A DNA stretch of 40,406 nucleotides from Gp7-AA10 sp035516895 (GCA_035516895.1 DATIZY010000109.1:1-40406), one strand, 5' to 3'; counted from the first letter of the stretch, positions 24,298 to 32,184 are shown. Made by a program: numbers and translations. The notes: generated from the sequence alone by a model not told the origin.

Positions 24298-25071
24298 TTA
24301 CTGGCTCTGCTTGCCCGCTTCGTTGAGTTTCTTCTGCAGCTCGTCCATCGACTTCTGCGCTTCGCCGTCCTTCGACTCGTACTTCGACATCTCGGTCGTG
24401 AATGCGGCGAGCTCGGTGTCGTACTTTTTCAGCAGCTGGCGGTTGTATGCGATCGACGGATCTTCATTCGCCGTCGCCTGCTGGCCCTCTTTCGCCGTCT
24501 GGGCGTAGTTGTCCAGCATCTGTTTGTACATCTGCTTCGTCTGATCGTCCTTCGCCTCGTCGTAGGCCTTCTTCGTCTGCTGGTACGCGGCGTCCATCTG
24601 TTTCGACATCGCGTTCGTCAGCCCTTCGGCGAACGCGGCGGTGCTGGCCTCGAGGACCTTGCCCTTGACCCAGAGGTACTCCTGCGTGTTGTAGCCGAGG
24701 TCTTTGGCGGCGCGGATGTCGGCGGTGGCGAATTCGGCGGCCGACTGCATCGTCTTGATGCCTTCGAACATGCCGGAGAGCGAGTGTTTGTTCTGATCGG
24801 CGCTCTTCGAATGCTCTTCCATCTCCGCCTTTGCGACTTTGGCGATGTCCTTCTCGTGCTGCCGCACCTTGAGGTACATCTGAATCTGCGCATCGGTCAG
24901 CTTGCCGTCTTTCGGCGGAGCGTACTTGTCTTTCGACACGTCCTTCATCAGGTCGATCGTGCCGCGATTGTCGAGATCTTTCGCAATCTTTGCTTTCTCG
25001 GCGAGCTCTTTGACCTTGCAGCCACCGAGGAGGAGGGACACACCGATCACAAGGGGGAGGATGCGACGCAT
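24298..25071 (-). CDS. Predicted lipoprotein, helical
   Basis: 257 residues from the ATG at 25071 (MRRILPLVIGVSLLLGGC). The lipobox LLGGC gives Cys18 as the lipidated residue, so the protein is anchored to a membrane on the periplasmic side. The rest is almost entirely charged helix with Lys/Glu/Ala/Gln repeats and likely coiled coils (for example KQMDAAYQQTKKAYDEAKD, then KKYDTELAAFTTEMSKYES). No enzymatic motif is visible and I do not recognise the family. GAAGGAG sits 6 nt before this ATG; the upstream in-frame TTG falls inside that ribosome site and is rejected. Neighbours give no functional clue. Confidence 0.8.
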   Translation of the reverse strand: MRRILPLVIGVSLLLGGCKVKELAEKAKIAKDLDNRGTIDLMKDVSKDKYAPPKDGKLTDAQIQMYLKVRQHEKDIAKVAKAEMEEHSKSADQNKHSLSGMFEGIKTMQSAAEFATADIRAAKDLGYNTQEYLWVKGKVLEASTAAFAEGLTNAMSKQMDAAYQQTKKAYDEAKDDQTKQMYKQMLDNYAQTAKEGQQATANEDPSIAYNRQLLKKYDTELAAFTTEMSKYESKDGEAQKSMDELQKKLNEAGKQSQ

Positions 25072-25116
25072 GGAATGCTCCTTCAAATAAGAATTGATTG
25101 CGCGAAATTGTAGCAG

Positions 25117-26217
25117 CTATTGGCCGATTTGATTTTTCAATCGCGAGGTGAGGTCGGTGAGGGTCCGCAGCACGTCACTTAATGATCCTTCGAGCTGCCG
25201 GACGCGCTGCTCGAGCGCCTGGATCTGGCCGTTGCTGGCAGCTGCGACGGGCGGGGGAGCGGGGGCCGGTTCTTCCATGACCGCGATCGACAGCGGCGTC
25301 TCATCCGCCGCCATCAGCTCCTCGGCACCCAGCTCTTCGATGTCGTCAGGAATCGGAACGGGGATCGCGCCCGAGAGCGTGGCGGGACGCTCGCGCCCTT
25401 CGAGGAGCTGCTCGAGGGAGACCTCTTCCATCTTTTCGTAGCCGGAGCTGAGCGGATTCGCGTCGGCTTCCGGGAACGGCATCGAGTCGCCGAAGGGATT
25501 CGCGTCGAGCTGCGGCTCGGGCTCGGCGACCGGAATCGGCAGCTTCTTCGTGCCGGCGACGGTCTTCGGCTTCGCGTGGTGCTTCGCCGGTTTTTCCGGC
25601 TTCTTCCGCTCGATCGGCTCGCTTTTTCCTTTGAGCCGGTTGTAGAGGTGCTTGGCGGTGATCTTCGAGACGAGCTTGAACGTCTCCATCACGCCTTCGC
25701 CTTTGATCGCCGACGCTTCCTGGTAGGGATAGCCTTCGAGGCCGAGCTGCTCCTGCAGATCTTCGACGGGGAGAACGCCCGGGATATCGCGCTTGTTGAA
25801 CTGAACGACGATCGGGGTGTCGTCGGGATCGATCGAGTTCTCCCGCATGTTTTCGAGAAGGTTCGCGAAGCTTTCGCGATTCGATTCGACCATCGACGGC
25901 TGCGAATCGGCCACGAACACGATCGAGTCGGCGCCCTTGAGCACGAGCTTGCGGGTCTCGTTGTAGAAGACCTGGCCGGGGACCGTGTAGAGCTGCATCT
26001 TCAGATTGAAGTTGCCGACTTTGCCGATGTCGACCGGGAGCAGATCGAAGAAGAGGGTGCGATCGGTTTTCGTCGCCAGCGACAGCATCTTTCCCTTCTG
26101 TTTGGGATCGAGCTTGTCGAAGATGACCATCAGATTGGTGGTCTTTCCGCAGAGGCCGGGACCGTAATACACGATCTTCGCGGTCATCTCGCGCGTCGCG
26201 TGATTGAACAGGACCAT
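25117..26217 (-). CDS. MglA-like small GTPase with long C-terminal extension
   Basis: 366 residues from the ATG at 26217. Residues 1-195 match MglA, the bacterial Ras-like polarity GTPase: MVLFNHATREMTAKIVYYG, P-loop GPGLCGKTTN (19-28), DLLPVDIG, LYTVPGQVFY (switch II region), FVADSQ and the base-specificity motif QFNKRDIP. MglA in Myxococcus sets the leading cell pole and gliding or twitching direction. Here an extra 170 residues follow: a Lys/Pro-rich linker (EPIERKKPEKPAKHHAKPK), an acidic Pro-rich stretch and a terminal coiled coil (IQALEQRVRQLEGSLSDVL). No mglB GAP gene is adjacent. The start is shared with the Smr gene across a 31-bp divergent promoter. Confidence 0.9.
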   Translation of the reverse strand: MVLFNHATREMTAKIVYYGPGLCGKTTNLMVIFDKLDPKQKGKMLSLATKTDRTLFFDLLPVDIGKVGNFNLKMQLYTVPGQVFYNETRKLVLKGADSIVFVADSQPSMVESNRESFANLLENMRENSIDPDDTPIVVQFNKRDIPGVLPVEDLQEQLGLEGYPYQEASAIKGEGVMETFKLVSKITAKHLYNRLKGKSEPIERKKPEKPAKHHAKPKTVAGTKKLPIPVAEPEPQLDANPFGDSMPFPEADANPLSSGYEKMEEVSLEQLLEGRERPATLSGAIPVPIPDDIEELGAEELMAADETPLSIAVMEEPAPAPPPVAAASNGQIQALEQRVRQLEGSLSDVLRTLTDLTSRLKNQIGQ

Positions 26218-26248
26218 CCGACGAGAGTATCGCATAATCGCCGGCGCC
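26218..26248. promoter_or_regulatory. 31-bp bidirectional promoter between mglA-like and smr genes
   Basis: On the minus strand GATACT (26231-26226) ends 8 nt before the mglA-like ATG. On the plus strand CATAAT (26233-26238) ends 10 nt before the Smr ATG. The two -10 boxes are one base apart, so polymerases cannot occupy both at once and any leaders would be a few nucleotides. Confidence 0.5.
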
Positions 26249-26530
26249 ATGGACGACGCGCCGGTCGAGGTTCCGATCACCGATTCGATCGACCTGCATC
26301 CATTCCGGCCCGATGAAGTGCGCGACGTCGCGCTCGAATATCTGCGCGTCGCGCGCGAGCGGGGATTCCGCCAGGTGCGATTGATTCACGGCCGCGGCAT
26401 CGGCATGCAACGCGCAAACATTCAGTCGATGCTGCAGTCCCTCGACTACGTTGAGAATTTCTGGGACGACGCGCACCTCGGAGCCACCGTTGTAGTGATC
26501 AGGACTGAGGACTTAGGACTGAGGACTTAG
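26249..26530 (+). CDS. Small Smr-domain protein, C-terminus supplied by a heptamer repeat
   Basis: 93 residues from the ATG at 26249 (MDDAPVEVPITDSIDLHPF). It is a stand-alone Smr domain with DLHPFRPDEV, VRLIHGRGIG (the HGxG motif) and GATVVVI. Smr domains are linked to nuclease or nucleic-acid binding in MutS2 and in stand-alone proteins. The domain is complete by about residue 84. The final residues RTEDLGLRT and the TAG stop are encoded by the AGGACTG/AGGACTT heptamer array (26501-26530), so the array has replaced the original 3' end. The start at 26204 is rejected because it lies inside the divergent mglA-like gene. Confidence 0.85.
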   Translation: MDDAPVEVPITDSIDLHPFRPDEVRDVALEYLRVARERGFRQVRLIHGRGIGMQRANIQSMLQSLDYVENFWDDAHLGATVVVIRTEDLGLRT

Positions 26531-26979
26531 TATCTACGGCGTGTGGAGCGTTTTCGACCGAGGGACAATATCGGCATGAAGGTCGAACGCTTTGAAGATT
26601 TGATTGCCTGGCAAAAAGCCCGAGTGCTCACCCGCGAGGTTTATGTGCAAGCGATGCGAGGAAAGTTCGCTGACGATTACGTTCTCTCCAAACAGATCAG
26701 GAGCGCAGCGCTTTCAGTTTCCTCGAATATCGCTGAAGGTTTTGATCGCGGGAATCGAAATGAATTCACACAATTTCTTTCGATTGCAAAAGCGTCGTGC
26801 GCCGAGGTCCGCAATCATTTGTACGTCGCTGCGGACGTGGGATACATCGACGAGGCGACAGCGACAGCGCTTATCACCAAAGCGAACGAAGTCGCACGAA
26901 TCGTCACCGGGCTGCGTACGGCGGTCGCAAAGCAGCGGAACCGCCCCACTAAGTCCTAAGTCCTGAGTCCTGAGTCCTT
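26501..26979. mobile_element. Heptamer inverted repeat B enclosing a four-helix-bundle gene (candidate mobile element)
   Basis: The left array 26501-26530 is AGGACTG/AGGACTT alternating (four units plus AG). The right array 26949-26979 is the same 7-bp unit in reverse orientation (AAGTCCT and GAGTCCT forms, about four units). The enclosed 418 bp hold only the S23-type four-helix-bundle gene. The left array ends the smr reading frame. The right array supplies the stop of the four-helix gene and ends exactly at the nadA ATG, leaving nadA with no visible ribosome site. The same heptamer without a gene is at 32190-32292. Mobility is inferred, not shown. Confidence 0.6.
26576..26959 (+). CDS. Four-helix-bundle protein (S23 / 23S rRNA intervening-sequence family)
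   Basis: 127 residues from the ATG at 26576 (MKVERFEDLIAWQKARVL). Family hallmarks are visible: FEDLIAWQKA, SKQIRSAALSVSSNIAEGF, NRNEFTQFLSIAKASCAEV, RNHLYVAADVGYID and a final helix KANEVARIVTGLRTAV. These proteins form pentamers in crystal structures; relatives are encoded in 23S rRNA intervening sequences, and Avd of diversity-generating retroelements has a similar fold. No rRNA, reverse transcriptase or variable repeat is present here. The last codons and the stop (PTKS, TAA) come from the right heptamer array. Codon use is less GC-biased than the neighbours (many AAA, GAA, TTT), consistent with transfer. Function is unknown. Confidence 0.9.
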   Translation: MKVERFEDLIAWQKARVLTREVYVQAMRGKFADDYVLSKQIRSAALSVSSNIAEGFDRGNRNEFTQFLSIAKASCAEVRNHLYVAADVGYIDEATATALITKANEVARIVTGLRTAVAKQRNRPTKS

Positions 26980-27963
26980 ATGACTACGCTTGCAGAAGAA
27001 TTGAGCCGCGTAAAAACGTACGAGTATTCTGCGGCGGACGTCGAGCAGTTCGAGGCGCTGCACGAGGAGATCCGCGCGCTCAAGAAAGAGCGCAACGCGG
27101 TGATCGTCGCACACAACTACTATCGCCCCGAGATTCTCAAGGTCGCCGATTTCGTCGGCGACTCGCTCGAGCTCGCGCTGATGGCATCGAACGTCAAGGA
27201 TGCCTCCGTCATCGAATTCTGCGGCGTGCACTTCATGGCGGAGACGGCGAAGATCGTCAATCCGTCACGCACCGTGCTGCTGCCGAATCTTCTCGCCGGA
27301 TGTCAGCTTGCCGATTCCGCGCCGGCGGAGGATCTCAAAGCGCGCATCGAGCAGCTGAAGAAGACGGATCCCGATCTCGCGGTGGTCAGCTATGTCAACA
27401 CGACCGCCGCCGTGAAGGCGCTCTCCGACATCATCTGCACCTCGGCGAACGCTCCCAGGGTCGTGCGATCGCTGCCGAACAAGAACATCCTCTTCGTTCC
27501 CGATCGCAATCTCGCGAAGTTCGTCGCCGGGCAGGTGCCGGAGAAAAACATCATTCCATGGGAAGGCTTTTGCTACGTGCACCAGCAGATCACGCCGCAG
27601 GAAGTGCGGAGGATCCGCGAAACGAATCCCGATCTCGTCGTGCTCGTTCACCCCGAGTGCCGGCCGGACGTCGCCGCGCTCGCGGACGCGGTGCTGTCGA
27701 CCTCCGGCATGGTCCGGTACGCGAAGGAAAAGCCGGCGAAGCGATTCCTCGTCGTCACCGAGTGCGGTCTCTCCGACCGTCTGGCCATGGAAGTGCCCGA
27801 CAAAACGTTCGTCAAAGGCTGCAAGCTCTGCACGTTCATGAAGGTGACGACGCTCGACGACGTGCGCGATTCGCTCAAATACATGCGGTACGAAATCGAG
27901 GTGCCCGAGGACATCCGCGTTCCCGCCGAGCGCGCGCTGCGGCGGATGTTCGACGTGGTGTGA
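26980..27963 (+). CDS. nadA: Quinolinate synthase A
   Basis: 327 residues. NadA condenses iminoaspartate with dihydroxyacetone phosphate to quinolinate for NAD synthesis, using an oxygen-sensitive [4Fe-4S] cluster. The ligands are probably C108 (LLAGCQLADS), C227 (HPECRPDV) and C281 or C284 (KGCKLCTFMK). VAHNYYRPEI and VNTTAAVKA are further family signatures. The ATG at 26980 follows directly on the heptamer array, so there is no Shine-Dalgarno; expression must come from read-through of the element or from leaderless starts. nadB and nadC are not in the window. Identity is firm; the control region is odd. Confidence 0.96.
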   Translation: MTTLAEELSRVKTYEYSAADVEQFEALHEEIRALKKERNAVIVAHNYYRPEILKVADFVGDSLELALMASNVKDASVIEFCGVHFMAETAKIVNPSRTVLLPNLLAGCQLADSAPAEDLKARIEQLKKTDPDLAVVSYVNTTAAVKALSDIICTSANAPRVVRSLPNKNILFVPDRNLAKFVAGQVPEKNIIPWEGFCYVHQQITPQEVRRIRETNPDLVVLVHPECRPDVAALADAVLSTSGMVRYAKEKPAKRFLVVTECGLSDRLAMEVPDKTFVKGCKLCTFMKVTTLDDVRDSLKYMRYEIEVPEDIRVPAERALRRMFDVV

Positions 27964-27965
27964 GG

Positions 27966-28005
27966 CCCGGCGTCAGCCGGTCGGCCGGCCAAAGCGGCCC
28001 GCACA
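27966..28005. repeat. GC-rich imperfect palindrome between convergent nadA and kinase genes
   Basis: The 45-bp gap holds CGTCAGCCGGTCGGCCGGCC followed by AAAGCGGCCCGCAC, with overlapping GGCCGGCC and GCCGGTCGGC palindromes. It resembles the CCGGCTTCAGCCGG elements at 11167 and 14444 in composition, but I cannot align it as the same family. It may act as a bidirectional terminator without a T-run. Confidence 0.35.
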
Positions 28006-28008
28006 CCC

Positions 28009-30447
28009 CTATCGGCAGATCAGCTGATACACGCCGATGACGTCATCGTGCACGTCATCGAGATCCGCTTTCATCCTGCCGATCGTCGTCTGAAATTCGG
28101 CGTTGGTCTGAAGCGGCTGCATCCACGGATGCTTCACCCAGGTGTACCAGCCGTGATCGCCGAGCGCCTGCGCGCGATCGACCCACGCGAGCGCGTTCGC
28201 GGTGTCGCCGATCTTCGCATAGCAAAACGCCTGGCGCATTGCTGCCCAATGGTTCTTCTCCGCGTCCGGTTCGAACGATTTGAGCGCGTCGATCGCCGCG
28301 GCTTTGTCGCCGTTCGCCGCCGCAATCTCCGCCCGCAGGCTCTTGCCGAGGTACGTGTTTGGATTGAGCTGGAGGACGCGGTTCGTCTCCTCGGTCGCCG
28401 CGGGCAGGTTGCCCATCAGGATGTCGGCGACGGCGCGGATGTCGTGGCCGGAGACTTCCGTTTCCGGCGATTGCAGCGCCCACTGCGCGTTCTGCATCGC
28501 CCCTTCGGGATCGATGGAGTTCACGTACCAGTAGCCGCGCGATTTCGCGTCGTTCGAATTCGGATCGATCCGCACCAGCCGGTCGCCGACGCACTGCGCC
28601 TTTTGCAGCTCGCCGATCGAGACGAAGTAGGTGGTCATGCTGTTGAGCGCGTGCGGATCGTTCGGATTGAGGCGCAGCGATGCGAGGTCTTCGCGCACCG
28701 ACTCACGGTAGCGATCGGGGAAGCGCACGAACGCACGCGCGAGCGCGAGGTGCGCCGCCGCGAGATTGGGATCGAGACGTACCGCCTGGCGCGCGTACCA
28801 CTCGGTCTTCTGAGCGATGTCCGGCTCGGTGTCGAGCGCGCGCGCCTGGCCTAACGACAGCTCGATGGCCAGATCCGCGTACGCGGCGGCAAAATTCGGA
28901 TCGAGCGCGATCGCGCGCTTCAGCGCCGCGATCTCCGCGCGATGCTCGGCTGGCACGAGGCTGCCCGTCAGCGCGCGCGCTTTCAGGAACTCCTCGTACG
29001 CTCTCGGATTCTGCGAGCGCGGCTCCGACGCGTGGCTGACCGGCTGCGCTCCGAGCTTCTGATTCAGCGCGCTCACCGTTCGCGCGGAGACCTCGTCGAT
29101 GAGGTGCAAGAGATCGTGGCGGCGGCCGTCGATCGTGTCCGCCCAGACGTTGTAGCCCGTTCGTGCATCCGTCAGCTGCAGGTTGACGCGCACGAGATCG
29201 CCCGCGGCGAGAAAATGTCCCTGCAGCACGCCGTCGACGTGCAGCTTCTGTCCGGCGGTCTTCGCGTCCACCGGCTTCTGCGAATGAAAGGCGAGGACCG
29301 CGGACGTGGGCCGCACTTGCAGCGAGGAAATCTGCTGCAGGTTCGTCGTCAGCGCATCGGCGAGGCCGACCGAGAGGAATTCGTCCCTCGTCGTCGTCCC
29401 GATGTTCGAGAGCGGGAGAACGGCGAGCGAGCGAATCGGCGGCAGCGGCGCGGGCGCAGCGGTCGTCGTGGCAGGAACATTCGATGAGCGCTGCGCGAAG
29501 AAGATGGCAATGACGATGATCGCTGCCGATGCGGCGAGGACCGCCACACGGATCCAGTTCACGCCCGGCTTCGTCCGGCCGATGAGGCTCCGCGAATGCG
29601 AGATCGAATGCTTCGCGGTGACGGTCGTGAGCTCCTCGAGATCGTTGAGGAGGTCGCGTGCGCTCTGGTAGCGATCGGCGGGCTGCTTCTGCAGCAGCTT
29701 GCCGATCATCCGCGCGGCGGAGGGAGGGAACGTCGGATCGACGGGAACGAACGGCTCGGGCTCGGCGTCGCGGACTTTTTCGAGCACCATGAGCGGCACG
29801 TCCGAATCGAACGGCAGATGCCCCGTTGCCATCTGATAGAACACGACGCCGACGGAAAAGAGATCGCTCCGCTCGTCGGCGGGTTGACCGCGCGCCTGCT
29901 CGGGCGAGAGGTAGTGCAGCGTTCCGAAAAACTGGCCGGTGGCCGTCTCGATGGTCATCGGCACGTCGCGGTGGAGCGCCTTCGCCAGACCGAAATCGAG
30001 AATCTTCACGTGACCGTCCGGCTCGATGATGATGTTCGCCGCTTTCAGGTCGCGATGGACGATCCCACCCTCGTGCGCGGCGGCAACGCCCGCGGCGATC
30101 TGTTTCGCAATCTTCAGGAATTCCGCCGTCTCGAGCCGGACCGACCGCAGCCGCTGCGAGAGCGTTTCGCCCTCGCAGTACTCCATCACGATGAACGGGA
30201 TGCCGCCGCTTTCGCCGACTTCGTAGATCGTGGCGACGTTTGGATGGCGGATTGCCGCCGCCGTCCGCGCCTCGCGAAGGAATCGCGCGCGCCGCTCGTC
30301 GGTTCCGACGTCCTCGGCGTGCAGGACTTTGAGCGCGACAGGGCGGTCGAGGCGCGGATCGCGCGCCAGGTAGACTGTCCCCATCCCGCCCTTGCCGAGG
30401 ACCCGGAGAACTTCGAAGCGATCGAACGACTGCGGGACTGCGCTCAT
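28009..30447 (-). CDS. Transmembrane Ser/Thr protein kinase with TolB-like and TPR domains
   Basis: 812 residues from the ATG at 30447 (MSAVPQSFDRFEVLRVLG). The N-terminal Hanks-type kinase (about 10-272) is complete: glycine loop GKGGMGTVYLARD, K40 in VALKVL, catalytic HRDLKAANI (D133), DFGLAK (151-156), SPEQARGQ and DERSDLFSVGVVFYQMA. A transmembrane helix spans 299-319. The exported part opens with a TolB/FlgO-like domain (RSLAVLPLSNIGTTTRDEF) and continues as TPR repeats to the C-terminus. The architecture, cytoplasmic kinase plus outside TPR sensor, is common in Acidobacteria. Signal and substrates are unknown. The frame stays open to 31122, but that extension overlaps other genes and is rejected. 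TAGAAT ends 13 nt before the ATG. Confidence 0.93.
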   Translation of the reverse strand: MSAVPQSFDRFEVLRVLGKGGMGTVYLARDPRLDRPVALKVLHAEDVGTDERRARFLREARTAAAIRHPNVATIYEVGESGGIPFIVMEYCEGETLSQRLRSVRLETAEFLKIAKQIAAGVAAAHEGGIVHRDLKAANIIIEPDGHVKILDFGLAKALHRDVPMTIETATGQFFGTLHYLSPEQARGQPADERSDLFSVGVVFYQMATGHLPFDSDVPLMVLEKVRDAEPEPFVPVDPTFPPSAARMIGKLLQKQPADRYQSARDLLNDLEELTTVTAKHSISHSRSLIGRTKPGVNWIRVAVLAASAAIIVIAIFFAQRSSNVPATTTAAPAPLPPIRSLAVLPLSNIGTTTRDEFLSVGLADALTTNLQQISSLQVRPTSAVLAFHSQKPVDAKTAGQKLHVDGVLQGHFLAAGDLVRVNLQLTDARTGYNVWADTIDGRRHDLLHLIDEVSARTVSALNQKLGAQPVSHASEPRSQNPRAYEEFLKARALTGSLVPAEHRAEIAALKRAIALDPNFAAAYADLAIELSLGQARALDTEPDIAQKTEWYARQAVRLDPNLAAAHLALARAFVRFPDRYRESVREDLASLRLNPNDPHALNSMTTYFVSIGELQKAQCVGDRLVRIDPNSNDAKSRGYWYVNSIDPEGAMQNAQWALQSPETEVSGHDIRAVADILMGNLPAATEETNRVLQLNPNTYLGKSLRAEIAAANGDKAAAIDALKSFEPDAEKNHWAAMRQAFCYAKIGDTANALAWVDRAQALGDHGWYTWVKHPWMQPLQTNAEFQTTIGRMKADLDDVHDDVIGVYQLICR

Positions 30448-30460
30448 CGGCCCGGAGGCG

Positions 30461-30466
30461 ATTCTA
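30461..30466 (-). promoter_or_regulatory. -10 box of the Ser/Thr kinase gene
   Basis: TAGAAT on the minus strand ends 13 nt before the kinase ATG. Heptamer repeat C begins 12 bp further upstream (30479), covering the -35 position. Confidence 0.45.
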
Positions 30467-30478
30467 CAATGGGGGTCG

Positions 30479-30536
30479 TTCGTGGTTCGTGATTCGTGGT
30501 TCGACAGACACGAAGCACAAGGCACGAACCACGAAC
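30479..30536. repeat. Heptamer inverted repeat C (unit TTCGTGG)
   Basis: The left array 30479-30503 holds TTCGTGG, TTCGTGA, TTCGTGG and a partial unit. The right array 30509-30536 holds CACGAAG, CACAAGG and CACGAAC twice. The loop is 5 bp. It occupies the gap between the divergent kinase and membrane-protein genes and ends 7 bp before the latter's ATG. Confidence 0.9.
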
Positions 30537-30543
30537 CGAGACA

Positions 30544-31011
30544 ATGCTCGAACTGATCGAAGACCGCATTCCATCCGCCGGCATTGGCGCGACCGTCGAC
30601 GAGCTCATCGACCTCTACGGCGGTGCCCTTCAGTCCTCGGCCGAGCAGCAGCGGCGATTCGTGCTGCCGCTGCGCCGTGGAGTCCCGGTCGCGGGCGGGA
30701 TCGAGTGCACCGTTTCCTGGGCGGTCGAGACTGGCGATGAAGCGACCGTGACGCTGACCTGCGATCGCGAAGTGGACGCGCCGAAGTGGCAGCGCGTCGC
30801 GCTCCTCGTCGTCGGTGTGATCGGCGCGATGCTCTTCATGCTCTGGCCGTTCTTCGGCACTGCGGGAAACCAGATGGGCACGCTCGCGTGGGTGGGCGGC
30901 TTCGTCGCGCTGGCTGTCTACTTCATCACGCTCCGCCGCAACTCGGGAGGGATCGCGCACGATTTTCTGCAGCGCCTCGCGCGGCGGCAGCGCGCTACAG
31001 ACGATCGGTGA
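30544..31011 (+). CDS. Small membrane protein of unknown function
   Basis: 155 residues from the ATG at 30544 (MLELIEDRIPSAGIGATVD). The first 80 residues are soluble with a beta-rich stretch (GIECTVSWAVETGDEATVTLTC). Two transmembrane helices follow (about 84-105, VALLVVGVIGAMLFMLWPF, and about 112-130, LAWVGGFVALAVYFITL). The tail is basic. No family is recognised. The longer frame from 30496 is rejected because its extra residues are encoded by heptamer repeat C. No Shine-Dalgarno is evident, since the repeat ends 7 bp upstream. The last 17 bp overlap the 3' end of the convergent acyl-CoA dehydrogenase gene. Confidence 0.75.
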   Translation: MLELIEDRIPSAGIGATVDELIDLYGGALQSSAEQQRRFVLPLRRGVPVAGGIECTVSWAVETGDEATVTLTCDREVDAPKWQRVALLVVGVIGAMLFMLWPFFGTAGNQMGTLAWVGGFVALAVYFITLRRNSGGIAHDFLQRLARRQRATDDR

Positions 31012-32176
31012 GGATCGTCTTCGCGATCGTTGCCAGCTGCATGTTCGACGTGCCCTCGTAGATCTTGCCGATCTTCGAGTCGCGCCAGAACTTCTCGACC
31101 GGGTACTCCTTCGTGTATCCATTCCCGCCGAACAGCTCGACGGAGACCGACGTCACGCGCTCGCACACCTCGGACGAAAACAGCTTCGCCATCGCCGCTT
31201 CCCGCAGAAACGGTTTGCCCGCGTCTTTGAGCCGCGCCGCGTTGTAGACCATGAGCCGCGCCGCTTCGAGCTGCGTCGCCGCGTTCGCGATCTGAAACTG
31301 GATTCCCTGGAAGTCGGAGATCGGCTTGCCGAACTGCCGCCGATCCTTCGAGTAGGCGATCGCGTACTCGAGCGCGCCGCGCGCGACGCCGATCATCTGC
31401 GCGCCGATGCCGATACGCCCCTCGTTGAGCGTCTCGATTGCGATCTTGTAGCCCTTGCCGACTTCGCCGAGCACGTTTTCGCGCGGGACGCGGCAGTCTT
31501 CGAGGATCAGCTCGCAGGTCGATGATGCGCGAATGCCGGTCTTGTCTTCCTTCTTGCCGATCGCGAAGCCGGGAAAATCGCGTTCGATGATGAATGCGGT
31601 GATGCCTTTGTAGCCGGCGTCGGGATTCGCATTCGCAAACACGATGAATACCCCCGCCTCGGCGGCGTTGGTAATCCATAGTTTCTGGCCATTCAGCACC
31701 CAGTGATCGCCTTTGTCCTCCGCGCGTGTACCGAGAGCGAACGCATCCGAGCCGGAGCCGGCCTCGGAGAGTGCGTAGGCACCGACGGTGTCTTTGGCGA
31801 GCATCGGCAGGTACTTCGATTTCTGATCGTCGTTGCCCCACCGGAGGATCGCGTTGTTTACGAGCGTGTTCTGCACGTCGACGAGCACGCCGCAGGACGC
31901 GTCGACGTGAGAGAGCTCCTCGACGACGAGGACTGCGGTGAAGAAGGTCGCACCCGCGCCGCCCCAGCGGTCGGGCACCTCGACCCCCATGATGCCGAGC
32001 TCGAAAAACGCCGAGATGAGGTCCTTCGACATCTTCGCGTCGTGATCCATCTCATGCACGAGAGGACGGATTTTCTCGATGGCAAAGTCGCGCACCGTCT
32101 GCTGGAACATCTGCTCTTCTTCGGAGAGGGAGGTGAGGGGTGCGCCGGGTGTGATTTCAACTGCCTGGGCGGTCAT
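30995..32176 (-). CDS. Acyl-CoA dehydrogenase
   Basis: 393 residues of normal length. It is an FAD-dependent enzyme oxidising acyl-CoA to trans-2-enoyl-CoA for fatty acid or branched-chain amino acid breakdown. Signatures: YALSEAGSGSDAFALGTRA and WITNAAEAGVFIVFA (FAD/substrate site), RRQFGKPISDFQGIQFQIA, LFGGNGYTKEYPVEKFWRD and the catalytic glutamate in KIYEGTSNMQL (E374). The position of that Glu fits short-chain or short/branched-chain enzymes. A perfect TATAAT ends 8 nt before the ATG, so the message is probably leaderless. The upstream -35 region is taken by heptamer repeat D. There is no adjacent electron-transfer flavoprotein gene. Confidence 0.95.
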   Translation of the reverse strand: MTAQAVEITPGAPLTSLSEEEQMFQQTVRDFAIEKIRPLVHEMDHDAKMSKDLISAFFELGIMGVEVPDRWGGAGATFFTAVLVVEELSHVDASCGVLVDVQNTLVNNAILRWGNDDQKSKYLPMLAKDTVGAYALSEAGSGSDAFALGTRAEDKGDHWVLNGQKLWITNAAEAGVFIVFANANPDAGYKGITAFIIERDFPGFAIGKKEDKTGIRASSTCELILEDCRVPRENVLGEVGKGYKIAIETLNEGRIGIGAQMIGVARGALEYAIAYSKDRRQFGKPISDFQGIQFQIANAATQLEAARLMVYNAARLKDAGKPFLREAAMAKLFSSEVCERVTSVSVELFGGNGYTKEYPVEKFWRDSKIGKIYEGTSNMQLATIAKTILTDRL

Positions 32177-32184
32177 GGCGGCAG

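Noticed and set aside
26576..26959. Diversity-generating retroelement (Avd-like protein)
   Set aside because: The four-helix fold is shared with Avd, but there is no reverse transcriptase, template repeat or variable repeat in the window.
28009..31122. Long form of the kinase gene starting at 31122
   Set aside because: The extra 225 codons read through heptamer repeat C and the opposite strand of the membrane-protein gene; the kinase domain starts properly at 30447.
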